Positions 7,704-16,085 are shown, counted from the first letter of the stretch. The stretch: 64,000 bases of DNA from JAHFDS01 sp964593795 (GCA_964593795.1 CAZQJC010000095.1:62001-126000), one strand, 5' to 3'. The notes: a model not told the origin generated them from the letters alone. Numbers and translations: made by a program.

Positions 7704-7718
7704 TGTTGCGGTGCACAA
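7704..7718. promoter_or_regulatory. PhaR-type operator G (downstream site of phasin promoter)
   Basis: TGTTGC-GGT-GCACAA, 13 bases after the -10 box in the untranslated leader. It contains an in-frame ATG that should not be taken as the phasin start. The centre is 64 bases from the centre of operator F. Confidence 0.75.
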
Positions 7719-7732
7719 CAAAGGAGACCGAG

Positions 7733-7999
7733 ATGGCGAACGAGACGAAGACCAGCGCCCCTGCGGGCAAGGCGATGCCGGGGACCGAGCACTTCCAGGC
7801 GATGATGGACGAGTGGGCGCGGTTCGAGCAGAAGGGGCTCGAGCAGGCCCGGCAGGCGGTCGAGGAGCTCTCGCGCATGGCGCAGGCGAGCCTCGCGTAC
7901 AGCGCCCAGCTCTCGGCCGAGTGGCGCCGGCTCTCGCTCGAGGGCGCGCGTCGCGCAGGCGAGGCGGCGGGGCAGAACCCCTTCCTCCCGAAGGCCTAG
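7733..7999 (+). CDS. Small phasin-like protein
   Basis: 88 residues. The N-terminal 18 are Ala/Thr/Lys/Pro-rich and probably disordered. The rest is one or two long amphipathic helices rich in Ala, Glu, Gln and Arg (about 20-80), as in granule-coating phasins, ending NPFLPKA. Phasins cover PHA granules and are classic PhaR targets. The start has AAGGAGA five bases upstream; an upstream in-frame ATG at 7703 lies inside operator G and is rejected. First gene of the operon with the synthase 13 bases downstream. It could also act as a short PhaE-type synthase partner. Confidence 0.75.
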   Translation: MANETKTSAPAGKAMPGTEHFQAMMDEWARFEQKGLEQARQAVEELSRMAQASLAYSAQLSAEWRRLSLEGARRAGEAAGQNPFLPKA

Positions 8000-8012
8000 C
8001 GAAAGAGGGGCC

Positions 8013-9020
8013 ATGCGCGCACCGACCCCCAAGGACACCATCCACCGGGAAGGCACGGCGGCCCTGTACCGCTTCCGCGCCCCGGCCGGGCAGTCGCCGG
8101 CCGGGGGCAGCGGGGCGGCGCCCGTGCTGCTCGTTCCCTCGCTCATCAACCGCTGGTACGTCCTCGACCTGCGAGAGGGCGGCAGCCTCGCCGGTGCCCT
8201 CGCCGCGTCGGGGCTCGACGTGTACTGCCTCGACTGGGGTGTCCCCGAGGACGAGGATCGCTACCTGACCTGGGAGGACGTCCTCGGCCGCCTGCGCCGC
8301 GCCTCTCGAATGGTGCAGCGCAACACCGGCGCCGCGAGGGTGTCGATGGTGGGCTACTGCATGGGCGCCACCCTGTCCGGCATCCACGCCTCGCTGCACC
8401 CGGAGTCTCTCGCGGGGCTCGTGAACCTGGCGGGGCCGTTCGACTTCTCGGGCGCCGGCCTGCTCGGGCGAATGACGGACCCTCGCTGGTTCGACGTCGA
8501 CGCGATCGCCGCGGCGGGCAACATCGGCGCCTCGCAGATGCAGAGCGGGTTCCTCGCCCTGCGGCCGACCCAGAACCTCGCGAAGTGGGTGGGCCTCGTC
8601 GACCGCGCGAACGACGCGTCGGCGCGGGACTCGTTCGAGGCCCTCGACGCCTGGGCGTCGGACAACATCCCGTTCCCCGCGGCCGCCTACGTGACCTACA
8701 TCCGCGAGCTGTACCAGCAGAACCGTCTCATCGCCGGGACGCACCACGTCGGAGGCCGCCGGGTAGACCTCTCGCGCATCACGTGCCCGTTGCTCACGAT
8801 CGCCGCCGAACGGGACGCGATCTGTCCGCTCGCGGCGGCCGGAGGTCTCGAGGCGTGCGCGTCGAGCACCGTCAAGGACCGCCTCATCGTGCCAGGCGGC
8901 CACGTCGGGGCGGTGGTGGGCTCGCGGGCGAGCCGTGTCCTGTATCCCGAGCTCGCGCGCTGGCTTGCGGCGCGCTCGGCCACCGAGACCTCGAAGGAGA
9001 GACCGCATGCGACTGCCTGA
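8013..9020 (+). CDS. phaC: Poly(3-hydroxyalkanoate) synthase, class III-like
   Basis: 335 residues, an alpha/beta-hydrolase-fold polymerase that joins hydroxyacyl-CoA units into PHA on the granule surface. The lipase-like box is GYCMG, with catalytic Cys116 in place of Ser. Asp268 (ERDAICP) and His297 (GGHVG) complete the triad. The length matches the roughly 355-residue PhaC of class III enzymes rather than the roughly 590 of class I. Class III synthases need a second subunit; the PhaE-like protein at 1058 or the phasin-like protein just upstream are candidates. The end overlaps the reductase start by 14 bases. A PhaR-type 15-mer is inside the gene at 8311. Confidence 0.9.
   Translation: MRAPTPKDTIHREGTAALYRFRAPAGQSPAGGSGAAPVLLVPSLINRWYVLDLREGGSLAGALAASGLDVYCLDWGVPEDEDRYLTWEDVLGRLRRASRMVQRNTGAARVSMVGYCMGATLSGIHASLHPESLAGLVNLAGPFDFSGAGLLGRMTDPRWFDVDAIAAAGNIGASQMQSGFLALRPTQNLAKWVGLVDRANDASARDSFEALDAWASDNIPFPAAAYVTYIRELYQQNRLIAGTHHVGGRRVDLSRITCPLLTIAAERDAICPLAAAGGLEACASSTVKDRLIVPGGHVGAVVGSRASRVLYPELARWLAARSATETSKERPHATA
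8311..8325. promoter_or_regulatory. PhaR-type 15-mer inside phaC
   Basis: TGGTGC-AGC-GCAACA within codons just before the active-site Cys. Confidence 0.5.
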
Positions 9021-9753
9021 CCTCAAGATCATCGTGACGGGCGCAGGCTCCGGGATGGGCGCGCACTTCGCGCGTCAGCTCCACGCCGCAGGGGCCCGCG
9101 TCGCCGCGGGCGACATCAACGAGGGGGCGCTCGAGGCGCTCCCGGTGGGCATCGCCCGTCGCCGGCTGGACGTCAGCGACGAGGCGGACGTCACGTCGTT
9201 CGTGGACTGGTCCGCGGGCGAGCTCGGCGGGCTCAACGGCCTCGTGAACAACGCCGGCATCCTCCGCGACGGCCTGCTCGTCAAGCGCGACTCGAGGACC
9301 GGCGAGATCCGGAGGCTGTCCCTCGCGGACTGGAACGCGGTGATCGCGGTCAACCTCACGGGCGCGACGCTGATGGTGCGCGAGGTCGTCGCCCGCATGC
9401 TGGCGTCGGACAGCCGGCCGGGCGTGATCGTCAACCTCTCGTCGATCGCTCGGCACGGCAACCGCGGGCAGTCGAACTACGTGTCGGCGAAGGCGTCGCT
9501 CGCGGCCAACACCCTGACGTGGGCGCGGGAGTTCGCGCCGCACGGCATCCGCGTGGGCGCCGTCGCGCCCGGCATGATCGAGACCCCGATGACGCAGGGC
9601 ATGCACGGCAAGGCAAGGGATGCCCTGGTCGAGCGTATTCCGGTCGGCCGGATCGGCGTGCCGGAGGACATCTGGCAGGCCGTGCGCTTCGTCCTCGAGT
9701 GCGACTACTTCAACGGCCGCACCCTCGACGTCGACGGCGGGCTCTCGATGTGA
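9007..9753 (+). CDS. Short-chain dehydrogenase/reductase, probable acetoacetyl-CoA reductase
   Basis: 248 residues of classical SDR type: NAD(P)-binding TGAGSGMG (11-18), NNAG (81-84), catalytic Ser146, Tyr158 and Lys162 (YVSAK), and the PGMIETPM motif. Position after phaC suggests it supplies (R)-3-hydroxyacyl-CoA, as PhaB does, but FabG-like or general 3-oxoacyl reductases look the same by motif. The start is an ATG within the phaC 3' end, preceded by GAAGGAGA. The GTG of the next gene overlaps its stop, so the operon is translationally coupled. Confidence 0.88.
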   Translation: MRLPDLKIIVTGAGSGMGAHFARQLHAAGARVAAGDINEGALEALPVGIARRRLDVSDEADVTSFVDWSAGELGGLNGLVNNAGILRDGLLVKRDSRTGEIRRLSLADWNAVIAVNLTGATLMVREVVARMLASDSRPGVIVNLSSIARHGNRGQSNYVSAKASLAANTLTWAREFAPHGIRVGAVAPGMIETPMTQGMHGKARDALVERIPVGRIGVPEDIWQAVRFVLECDYFNGRTLDVDGGLSM

Positions 9754-10745
9754 GGGCCGCCGCCTGGCCGGGTGCGAGGAGCCTCTGCTGTGCGCCCTCG
9801 GTCGTGTTGCTCCTGGGGCTCGGCGGCTGCGGCGCTGGTGCGGTGCAACACGAGGCGGGTGAGGGGGGCACGGAGCCGGCACCACGAGCGGCGACGGATG
9901 GGGCGGGCCAGGGGCGGGCGCAGGCCTCTGGGGCGCCGGACGGCGCCGGCAACGGGCCTTGTGGCCCGGCCTCCCGGGCCGGCCGGCAGGAGGTCCTGTG
10001 CGGTGAGGTCCGGTTCGTCGTGAGCTCACCCGGCGCGTGCCCCTCCCGCGGGTACGGGCTCGTCCTCGACCTGCACGGCTACGGGATGACGGCGGAGGAC
10101 GAGGAGGCCCACACGCGCCTCGCGGGCCTCGGAGGCGCGCGCGGGTACGTCGTCGTCCAGCCGAGCGCCCCGGGGTGGCCCGCGTCGTGGGAGCGGCCCG
10201 AGCGCCTCGACCTGCACCCCCACGACGCCACGGTGTGGGCGTTCGTCGAGACCACCGCCAGGCGCCTGTCGATCCCTCCGTCGCGCGTCCACGTCGTGGG
10301 CTTCTCCCAGGGAGCGCTCGTGGCGTTCCGCCTGCTGGCCGCGCACGGAGGCGAGATCGCGTCGGTCGTCGCGGTCGCGGGCGCGGACGCGCTCGATCGC
10401 CTGCCGGCCCGGCCCCTGCCGGTCCTCTACGTCCACGGCCGACTGGATCGCGTGGTGCCGTACGCGGTCCTCGGCGCCGTGGAGGCCGCCACCACCGCCG
10501 CGTGGTCCCTCGGCCCCGCGGAGCCTGCGCCCCCCGCCGCTTCGAGCAGCCTCGTGGTGCGCCGCACCATGGCGGGGGTCGCGGTCGAGCTCCTGTCGCA
10601 CGACCTCCTGGTGGACCTCGCCGGCCCCCTCGGCGGTCACTGCTGGCCCGGGCCGGCCGGGCCACTGCCGTTCCGCTGCAGCGGGGACGCTCAGCCGGAC
10701 GTGTCGGTCCTCGCGCTGGATCGCTTCGACGCGCAGGCGCGCTGA
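9750..10745 (+). CDS. Lipoprotein PHB-depolymerase/LpqC-type esterase
   Basis: 331 residues from a GTG that overlaps the reductase stop (GTGA). A lipoprotein signal ends LGLGGC. After an Ala/Gly-rich linker the esterase domain shows an LDLHGYG oxyanion motif, a nucleophile elbow GFSQGA, and VLYVHGRLDRVVPY around the acid. This is typical of secreted polyhydroxybutyrate depolymerase and feruloyl-esterase-like enzymes. The export signal implies action outside the cytoplasm, so it would digest external polymer or esters rather than the cell's own granules. The gene ends the rightward operon and converges on pit. A PhaR-type 15-mer is at its 5' end. Confidence 0.85.
   Translation: MRAAAWPGARSLCCAPSVVLLLGLGGCGAGAVQHEAGEGGTEPAPRAATDGAGQGRAQASGAPDGAGNGPCGPASRAGRQEVLCGEVRFVVSSPGACPSRGYGLVLDLHGYGMTAEDEEAHTRLAGLGGARGYVVVQPSAPGWPASWERPERLDLHPHDATVWAFVETTARRLSIPPSRVHVVGFSQGALVAFRLLAAHGGEIASVVAVAGADALDRLPARPLPVLYVHGRLDRVVPYAVLGAVEAATTAAWSLGPAEPAPPAASSSLVVRRTMAGVAVELLSHDLLVDLAGPLGGHCWPGPAGPLPFRCSGDAQPDVSVLALDRFDAQAR
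9836..9850. promoter_or_regulatory. PhaR-type 15-mer at the esterase 5' end
   Basis: TGGTGC-GGT-GCAACA, just after the lipobox codons. Confidence 0.5.
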
Positions 10746-10764
10746 TCCGGCCGCGCGTCGCGGG

Positions 10765-11775
10765 CTACAGCCCGACGATGCGTGCGAGGAGCGCGTAGCA
10801 GGCAGCACCCACCAGTCCCGCCGCCGGAATCGTGAAGATCCAGGCCCAGACGATGCGGCTCGCGAGACCCCACCGGATGCCGCGCACCTTCGTCGTCGAC
10901 CCGACGCCGACGATCGCGCCGGTGATGGTGTGCGTCGTGGACACCGGGACGTGCAGGTGAGTCGCCACGAACAGGGTCACGGCGCCGGCGACCTCGGCGC
11001 AGAAGCCGCCGACCGGCTTGAGCCGCGTCAGGCCCATGCCCATCGTGCGGACGATGCGCCAGCCGCCGAACGCGGTGCCGAGCGCCATGCACGTGTAGGA
11101 CGCGAGCGTGATCCAGAAGGGGATCGTCTTCGAGTCCGCGGGCAGATGACCTCCGGCGACCAGCACGGCGACGATGATGCCCATGGTCTTCTGCGCGTCG
11201 TTGCCGCCGTGGCCGATCGAGTACGCGGCCGCGGAGATGAGCTGCCCGATGCGAAAGGTGCGATCCACACGCTGCGGCCGCATCTTCCGGAAGAGCCAGA
11301 ACACCGCGACCATGATGATGTACCCGAGCCCGAAGCCGATGAGCGGCGCCGCCAGGATGAACTCCACGGTCTTGATGACGTTGCCGCGCTCGAGCATGGC
11401 GAAGCCGGCGTGAGCGATGCCCGCGCCGCCGACGCCGCCGATGAGGGCGTGCGACGAGCTCGAGGGCAGTCCCCACCACCAGGTGAGCAGGTTCCAGACG
11501 ATGGCGCCGAGCAGGCCCGCCATGACGACGTACACGAAGGCGTGGTCGCTCGGGTTGATCTTGATGATCTTCGAGATCGTGCGGGCGACACCCTCGCCGA
11601 AGATCGCGAGCGCGACGAAGTTGACGCCGGCGGCCCACAGGACCGCGACGCGGGGCGAGAGGACCCGCGTCGAGACGACGGTCGCGATCGAGTTCGCCGC
11701 GTCGTGGAAGCCGTTGATGACGTCGAAGGCCAGCGCGCAGACGATCGTGATGATGACGACGACGTTGGCGTCCAT
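10765..11775 (-). CDS. pit: PiT-family inorganic phosphate transporter
   Basis: 336 residues, about ten membrane segments. The two PiT signature repeats are visible: FDVINGFHDAANSIAT near residue 17 and GGNDAQKTMG near 200, as is the VSTTHTITGAI motif near 285. It moves phosphate (as metal-phosphate) across the inner membrane using the proton or sodium gradient. The ATG overlaps the stop of the DUF47 gene (TGATG), the usual pit/PhoU-like pairing. It converges on the esterase gene with only 19 bases between stops and no clear terminator hairpin. Confidence 0.95.
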   Translation of the reverse strand: MDANVVVIITIVCALAFDVINGFHDAANSIATVVSTRVLSPRVAVLWAAGVNFVALAIFGEGVARTISKIIKINPSDHAFVYVVMAGLLGAIVWNLLTWWWGLPSSSSHALIGGVGGAGIAHAGFAMLERGNVIKTVEFILAAPLIGFGLGYIIMVAVFWLFRKMRPQRVDRTFRIGQLISAAAYSIGHGGNDAQKTMGIIVAVLVAGGHLPADSKTIPFWITLASYTCMALGTAFGGWRIVRTMGMGLTRLKPVGGFCAEVAGAVTLFVATHLHVPVSTTHTITGAIVGVGSTTKVRGIRWGLASRIVWAWIFTIPAAGLVGAACYALLARIVGL

Positions 11776-12401
11776 CACGCGTTCTCGAGGACGACACCCT
11801 CGATGATGTTCGCGACGTCCTCGCATCGGTCCGTCGCGTTCTCGAGGTTCTCGTAGATCTCCTTCCACTTGATGACCGCGATCGGGTCCTTCTCCTCCTT
11901 GAAGAGGCGGGCCACCGCGCGGCGGAGGATCGCGTCCGCCTCGTTCTCGAGGCGGTTGATATCGATGCACTTGCGCAGGAGCGCGTCGGGTTGCTTGAGG
12001 TTGCGCAGCCCCTTGCAGGCTCCCTCGACCTCCTGCGCCGCGCGATAGAGGACGTCGGCGAGGTCGCGGACCTCGGGCGTCATCACGGTGAGCTCGTAGA
12101 GCGTGATGCGCTCGCTCGCCGCCTCCACGAAGTCCATGATGTCGTCCATCTTCGTGATCAGGCGGTGGATGTCGTCGCGCTCGATCGGCGTGATGAACGT
12201 GCGATGGAGCGCCTCCACGCAGCGGTGCGTGATGACGTCCGTCTCGTGCTCGATGTCCTGGATGCGCCTCGCCTTGGCCTCGATGTTCGCGGCGGTGGCG
12301 ACGAGCGACGTGAACTCCTTGCAGCCCTCGACGGTCAGGCGAGCGTGCTGTTCGAAGAAGTCGAAGAAGCTCGTTTCCTTGGGCAGGAGTCGTCCGAACA
12401 T
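11775..12401 (-). CDS. DUF47 / PhoU-like phosphate transport regulator
   Basis: 208 residues, all-helical, with the two PhoU-like half-repeats carrying acidic metal-binding clusters (IEHETDVITH near 70 and LENEADAILRR near 155). DUF47 proteins pair with PiT transporters and are thought to modulate their activity. The start is an ATG with a TAGACG hexamer close upstream. It is the first gene of a two-gene operon; the upstream gene (leuA) runs in the same direction, with a 78-base gap that holds only a short GC hairpin. Confidence 0.93.
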   Translation of the reverse strand: MFGRLLPKETSFFDFFEQHARLTVEGCKEFTSLVATAANIEAKARRIQDIEHETDVITHRCVEALHRTFITPIERDDIHRLITKMDDIMDFVEAASERITLYELTVMTPEVRDLADVLYRAAQEVEGACKGLRNLKQPDALLRKCIDINRLENEADAILRRAVARLFKEEKDPIAVIKWKEIYENLENATDRCEDVANIIEGVVLENA

Positions 12402-12479
12402 GCGCCCCGTCTACCATGACGGGTGATGTGCGCGGAAGTGACGATCCGGTGACGGTGCGGCGGCTTGCCGCGGTGGGCC

Positions 12480-13664
12480 TCAGGCCGACGCCGAGCGTGG
12501 TCCCTCGGCGCGCGCCTTTCGCGCGAGATCTGCGATCTCCGCGTCGAGGATGCCCTTCTTGCGGTCCGCGAGCGCGGTGAAGCCCGCGTAGACCAGGTCG
12601 AGCTCACTCGGTGACAGCGGGATGCCGAGGTCCTCGCAGCGCTTGCGCAGGGCGTGGCGGCCGCTGTGCTTGCCGAGGACGAGGCGGCTCTCGGGCACAC
12701 CCACCGACTGTGGGTCGATGATCTCGTAGGTGCTCCTGTCCTTGAGGTAGCCGTCCTGGTGGATGCCCGCCTCGTGCGCGAAGGCGTTCGCCCCGACGAT
12801 GGCCTTGTTGGGCTGGACGCCGAAGCCGACGATCTGCGACAGCCGCTGGCTGGTCGGGAAGAGGAGCTCGGTCCGGACCGCGGTGTGCTGCGGGAGCACG
12901 TCGCGCCGGGTCCGCAGGATCATGACGATCTCCTCGAGCGAGCAGTTGCCCGCGCGCTCGCCGATGCCGTTGATGGTGCACTCGACCTGGCGGGCGCCGG
13001 CCTGGATCGCGGCCACGGAGTTCGCGACGGCGAGGCCGAGGTCGTCGTGGCAGTGCACGCTCACGATCGCGCGGCCCGCGAGCGCCCGGACGACGCGGCC
13101 GATGAGCGCGCCGTACTCGGCGGGGATGGCGTAGCCCACGGTGTCGGGGATGTTGACCGTGCCAGCGCCCGCGTCCACCACGGCCAGCGCGATGCGCTCG
13201 AGGAACTCCGGGTCGGTGCGCGCGCCGTCCTCGGCGGAGAACTCCACGTCGTCGACGTAGCGCCGGGCCAGCCGGACCGCGTCCACGGCCTCGTCGAGCA
13301 CCTGCGCCTCGGTCTTCTTGAGCTTGTGTCGCAGGTGGATTGCGCTCGTGGCGATGAACGTGTGGATGCGGGGGTTCTGCGCGGGGCCAAGGGCTCTGGC
13401 GGCGAGCTCGATGTCGGGCCGGCACGCCCGTCCGAGCGCGCACACGCGCGCCCAGGGGAAGGTGCGCGCGATCATGGAGACCGCCTCGAGGTCGCCCTCG
13501 GAGGCGATGGGGAACCCGGCCTCGAGGACGTCGACGCCGAGATCCACGAGGGCCGAGGCGAGCTCCACCTTCTCGGAGACGGTCATGCTGCAGCCGGGCG
13601 ACTGCTCGCCGTCGCGCAGCGTGGTGTCGAACACGTAGACGCGATCGCTGTCCGAAGGGCTCAT
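12480..13664 (-). CDS. leuA: 2-isopropylmalate synthase-type enzyme lacking the regulatory domain
   Basis: 394 residues. Condenses acetyl-CoA with 2-oxoisovalerate, the first step of leucine synthesis. The catalytic TIM barrel shows DTTLRDGEQSPG (near 14), the metal-binding HCHDDLG, and NGIGERAGN. The linker domain with HEAGIHQDG and the GKHSGRHAL motif follows. The protein ends about 120 residues short of typical bacterial LeuA and has no C-terminal leucine-binding dimer domain, so it may not be feedback inhibited. Homocitrate or citramalate synthase are alternatives for such short forms, but the motif set is closest to LeuA. It diverges from a LysR gene that probably regulates it. Confidence 0.85.
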   Translation of the reverse strand: MSPSDSDRVYVFDTTLRDGEQSPGCSMTVSEKVELASALVDLGVDVLEAGFPIASEGDLEAVSMIARTFPWARVCALGRACRPDIELAARALGPAQNPRIHTFIATSAIHLRHKLKKTEAQVLDEAVDAVRLARRYVDDVEFSAEDGARTDPEFLERIALAVVDAGAGTVNIPDTVGYAIPAEYGALIGRVVRALAGRAIVSVHCHDDLGLAVANSVAAIQAGARQVECTINGIGERAGNCSLEEIVMILRTRRDVLPQHTAVRTELLFPTSQRLSQIVGFGVQPNKAIVGANAFAHEAGIHQDGYLKDRSTYEIIDPQSVGVPESRLVLGKHSGRHALRKRCEDLGIPLSPSELDLVYAGFTALADRKKGILDAEIADLARKARAEGPRSASA

Positions 13665-13719
13665 GCGCGAATCATGGGCGAGGCGGTCGGATATGCGAAA
13701 TCTATAGTCATGCGAATGT

Positions 13720-13738
13720 CCATGAGTTCTGCTCATGG
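13720..13738. promoter_or_regulatory. LysR-type operator between leuA and lysR
   Basis: Inverted repeat CCATGAG-TTCTG-CTCATGG with seven-base arms. It contains the LTTR T-N11-A pattern (T13723, A13735). Further CTCATG half-sites are at 13660 (over the leuA ATG) and 13750 (over the lysR ATG), which suggests a cooperative array. Confidence 0.7.
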
Positions 13739-13744
13739 TATAAG
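13739..13744 (+). promoter_or_regulatory. -10 box of the LysR gene (leaderless)
   Basis: TATAAG directly follows the LTTR palindrome and ends eight bases before the ATG. A regulator bound at the palindrome would cover this promoter, consistent with autorepression. Confidence 0.5.
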
Positions 13745-13752
13745 CGCGGCTC

Positions 13753-14631
13753 ATGAATCTCGAGCTGCGTGATCTGCACGTGTTCCTGACCGTGACGACC
13801 GAGCGCAGCTTCTCGCGCGCGGCCGAGCGCCTCCTGCGGACGCAGCCCGCCGTGTCCCTCGCCCTGCAGCGCCTCGAGGCCGAGGTGGGCGAGAAGCTCA
13901 TCGATCGCTCGGCGCGGACGCTGGTCCTGACCGACGCGGGTCAGACCGTGCTCGCCTACGCGAGGCGCTTCCAGAGCCTGCGCGGCGACCTCGAGAACGC
14001 GCTCGCGGAGCTGCGCGATCTGTCGGCGGGGCGCCTCGTCATCGGGGCGAACGAGTCGTCGACCCTGTACCTCCTCGGGCACGTGGAGCGCTTCCGCCGC
14101 TCCTACCCGCGGGTCAAGGTCGAGATCCGTCGCAGCCTGTCGAGCAAGATCCCGACCGAGCTCACCGAGGGCCGCCTCGAGCTCGGCGTGGTGAGCTACG
14201 AGCCCGCGAGCGAGGGGCTCGCCTCGAGCGTGCTCTACACGGACTCGCTCGCCTTCGTGGTGGCGCGCGAGCACCGGTTCTCAAGGCGGCGCGTGGTCTC
14301 GATCGAGGAGCTCGGGCTCGAGACGTTCATCGCGCACAACGTGACGTCGCCGTACCGTGCCCTCGTCATGGCCGAGTTCCAGCGCCACAAGGTGCCGCTC
14401 AACATCGACGTCGAGATGCCGACGATCGAGTCGATCCGCCGCTGCGTGCAGGCCAACCAGGGCGTCGCGTTCCTGCCGCGGATGTGCGTCGAGCGGGAGC
14501 TCGAGCAGAAGCTGCTCTGCGAGGTGCGCGTCAAGGAGCTGCGGGTGGAGCGGAAGATCCGCCTCGTCTATCCGGCGAACCGCACGCTGTCACACGCCGC
14601 GCGCGCGTTCCTGTCGGTCGTCCGATCCTGA
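13753..14631 (+). CDS. LysR-family transcriptional regulator
   Basis: 292 residues. The N-terminal winged helix-turn-helix (about 5-64) has the usual SFSRAAERL and QPAVSLALQRLEAEVG elements. The rest is a periplasmic-binding-like effector domain. It is divergent from the leuA-type gene across an 88-base region with a strong LTTR palindrome, so it is probably that gene's activator and its own repressor. The effector is unknown; a branched-chain intermediate such as isopropylmalate is a reasonable guess. Its stop is eight bases from the stop of the convergent phosphoesterase gene. Confidence 0.93.
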   Translation: MNLELRDLHVFLTVTTERSFSRAAERLLRTQPAVSLALQRLEAEVGEKLIDRSARTLVLTDAGQTVLAYARRFQSLRGDLENALAELRDLSAGRLVIGANESSTLYLLGHVERFRRSYPRVKVEIRRSLSSKIPTELTEGRLELGVVSYEPASEGLASSVLYTDSLAFVVAREHRFSRRRVVSIEELGLETFIAHNVTSPYRALVMAEFQRHKVPLNIDVEMPTIESIRRCVQANQGVAFLPRMCVERELEQKLLCEVRVKELRVERKIRLVYPANRTLSHAARAFLSVVRS

Positions 14632-14639
14632 GCGCAGCG

Positions 14640-16085
14640 TCACTCCACGGTCCACAGGCGCCCGTCGCGCCGGCGCACCAGGCGGCCGGCGCCGAGGCGA
14701 TCGAGCTCCGCGCCGAGGTCGTGCAGCGTGTCGCGGAGGTGGGGCCTTCTGTCGAGGTGGCGCGGCAGCAGGCCCGCGTCCATGGCCAGCTCGAGGTCGG
14801 TCCTGGCGCTCTTTCGCTTGAAGCAGGCGTCGTCGATCATCGACTCGTCGACCATGAGCGCCGGCACCTCGGCGGCCTGCCGCGGCGCTCGGGCGGCGAG
14901 GCGGTCGGCGTCGAGCGCGTCGGAGAGGTCCGTCGCGGCAGTGACGCGCTTGGTCAGCGGCGCCCACCCGAACATCGTCTCGAGGTGCTTGAGCGCGGAC
15001 GTGTGGTCGTGGACGGTGGAGCTCACCACCCCCTCGCGCACGTACGGGCCGATCGCCATCGCAGGCACGCGGAAGCCGAGCTGATCGAAGCCCTGGGCCG
15101 CGCGATCATCCTCCGTCCTCGGTGGCGCCACGTGGTCGAAGAACCCGCCGTGCTCGTCGTAGGTGACGACGAGCATCGTACGGCTCCACAGGGGCGAGGC
15201 AGCGAGCGCCTTGTAGATGCCGAGCAGGAACATCTGGCCGAGGATCGGGTGGTGCGGTGGGTGGTCGTCGTTGGCGCCGAAGGCCGGATCGATGTAGGTG
15301 ACCGGCGGCAGCGTGCCGGCGCGCGCGGCGTCGAAGAACTCCTGCATGCGGCGCACGTTCGGCGCGTCCGACAGGCCCTTGACCAGCGCGAGCGCCGGCA
15401 GGTCCGAGAAGTAGTAGCCCCAGTCGACGCCCCGCTCGACCGCGCGGTGGAACACGCTCGGCCAGTCGAACTGGCCGCTCGGGGGGAACGTGTTGGCGGT
15501 CAGGCCGCTCGACTGGCCGGACATCCAGAACATGCGGTTCGGCCACGTGGGACCCATGACCGACGCGAACCACCGATCGAAGGTCGTGTAGCCGTCCGCG
15601 AGCGCCCACGAGATGGGCAGCTCCTCGCGCGTCTGGTAGCCGAGCACGTGCGGCTCGGCGCCGCTGTGCGCGTTCTGGTACGCGCGATAGAAGCCGTCGT
15701 TCGCGCCCAGGTCGAACTGCATGTGCGAGGCCGACCAGCTATGCGGCGGATCGGGCACGCAGTTGATCGTGCTGCGGTGCACAAGAGCCGGGGCGCCGGC
15801 GGCCGACGGGTTCGCCATGTCGGCGCGGAGGCCGTCCCCGGGCTTGCCCTCGAGCAGCGACCGCGCGCCGAAGTAGTGGTCGTACGAGCGGTTCTCCATG
15901 CACACGAGGATCACGTGCGTGATGGGCGGACCGCTCGGCTCGCCGTCACCGCCCGCGCCGCCGCCGGCAGGTGGGCCGCCGCCCGTCGCGCGCACGCGGT
16001 CGTCGCAGCCGAGGACGGAGGGAGCGATGGCCGCGGCGCCCCCGAGGACGCCGATCTTCTTGATGGCCTTGCGGCGGGTGATCAC
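14640..16085 (-). CDS. Phospholipase C/acid phosphatase-superfamily phosphoesterase, Tat lipoprotein
   Basis: 481 residues from a GTG start. The N-terminus carries a twin-arginine motif (TRRKAIKKIG) and a lipobox-like SVLGC. A Gly/Pro-rich linker leads into a PF04185 phosphoesterase domain starting HVILVCMENRSYDHYFG. Metal/substrate motifs follow: PDPPHSW, the GPTWPNRMF block, and VVTYDEHGGFFDHVAPP. Such enzymes cleave phosphate mono- or diesters outside the cytoplasm. The GTG is chosen because it immediately precedes the twin-arginine signal; the upstream sequence has no good ribosome site. It lies near a phosphate transporter, but in a separate unit. A PhaR-type 15-mer occurs inside at 15770. 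Confidence 0.9.
   Translation of the reverse strand: MITRRKAIKKIGVLGGAAAIAPSVLGCDDRVRATGGGPPAGGGAGGDGEPSGPPITHVILVCMENRSYDHYFGARSLLEGKPGDGLRADMANPSAAGAPALVHRSTINCVPDPPHSWSASHMQFDLGANDGFYRAYQNAHSGAEPHVLGYQTREELPISWALADGYTTFDRWFASVMGPTWPNRMFWMSGQSSGLTANTFPPSGQFDWPSVFHRAVERGVDWGYYFSDLPALALVKGLSDAPNVRRMQEFFDAARAGTLPPVTYIDPAFGANDDHPPHHPILGQMFLLGIYKALAASPLWSRTMLVVTYDEHGGFFDHVAPPRTEDDRAAQGFDQLGFRVPAMAIGPYVREGVVSSTVHDHTSALKHLETMFGWAPLTKRVTAATDLSDALDADRLAARAPRQAAEVPALMVDESMIDDACFKRKSARTDLELAMDAGLLPRHLDRRPHLRDTLHDLGAELDRLGAGRLVRRRDGRLWTVE
15770..15784. promoter_or_regulatory. PhaR-type 15-mer inside the phosphoesterase
   Basis: TGCTGC-GGT-GCACAA. Confidence 0.35.

Noticed and set aside
7703..7732. ATG inside operator G as phasin start
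   Set aside because: The ATG belongs to the palindrome and lacks a ribosome site; the ATG at 7733 has AAGGAGA at proper spacing.
13665..13719. Clear sigma70 promoter for leuA
   Set aside because: TATAGA and CATATC are present on the minus strand but no -35 at good distance could be chosen.
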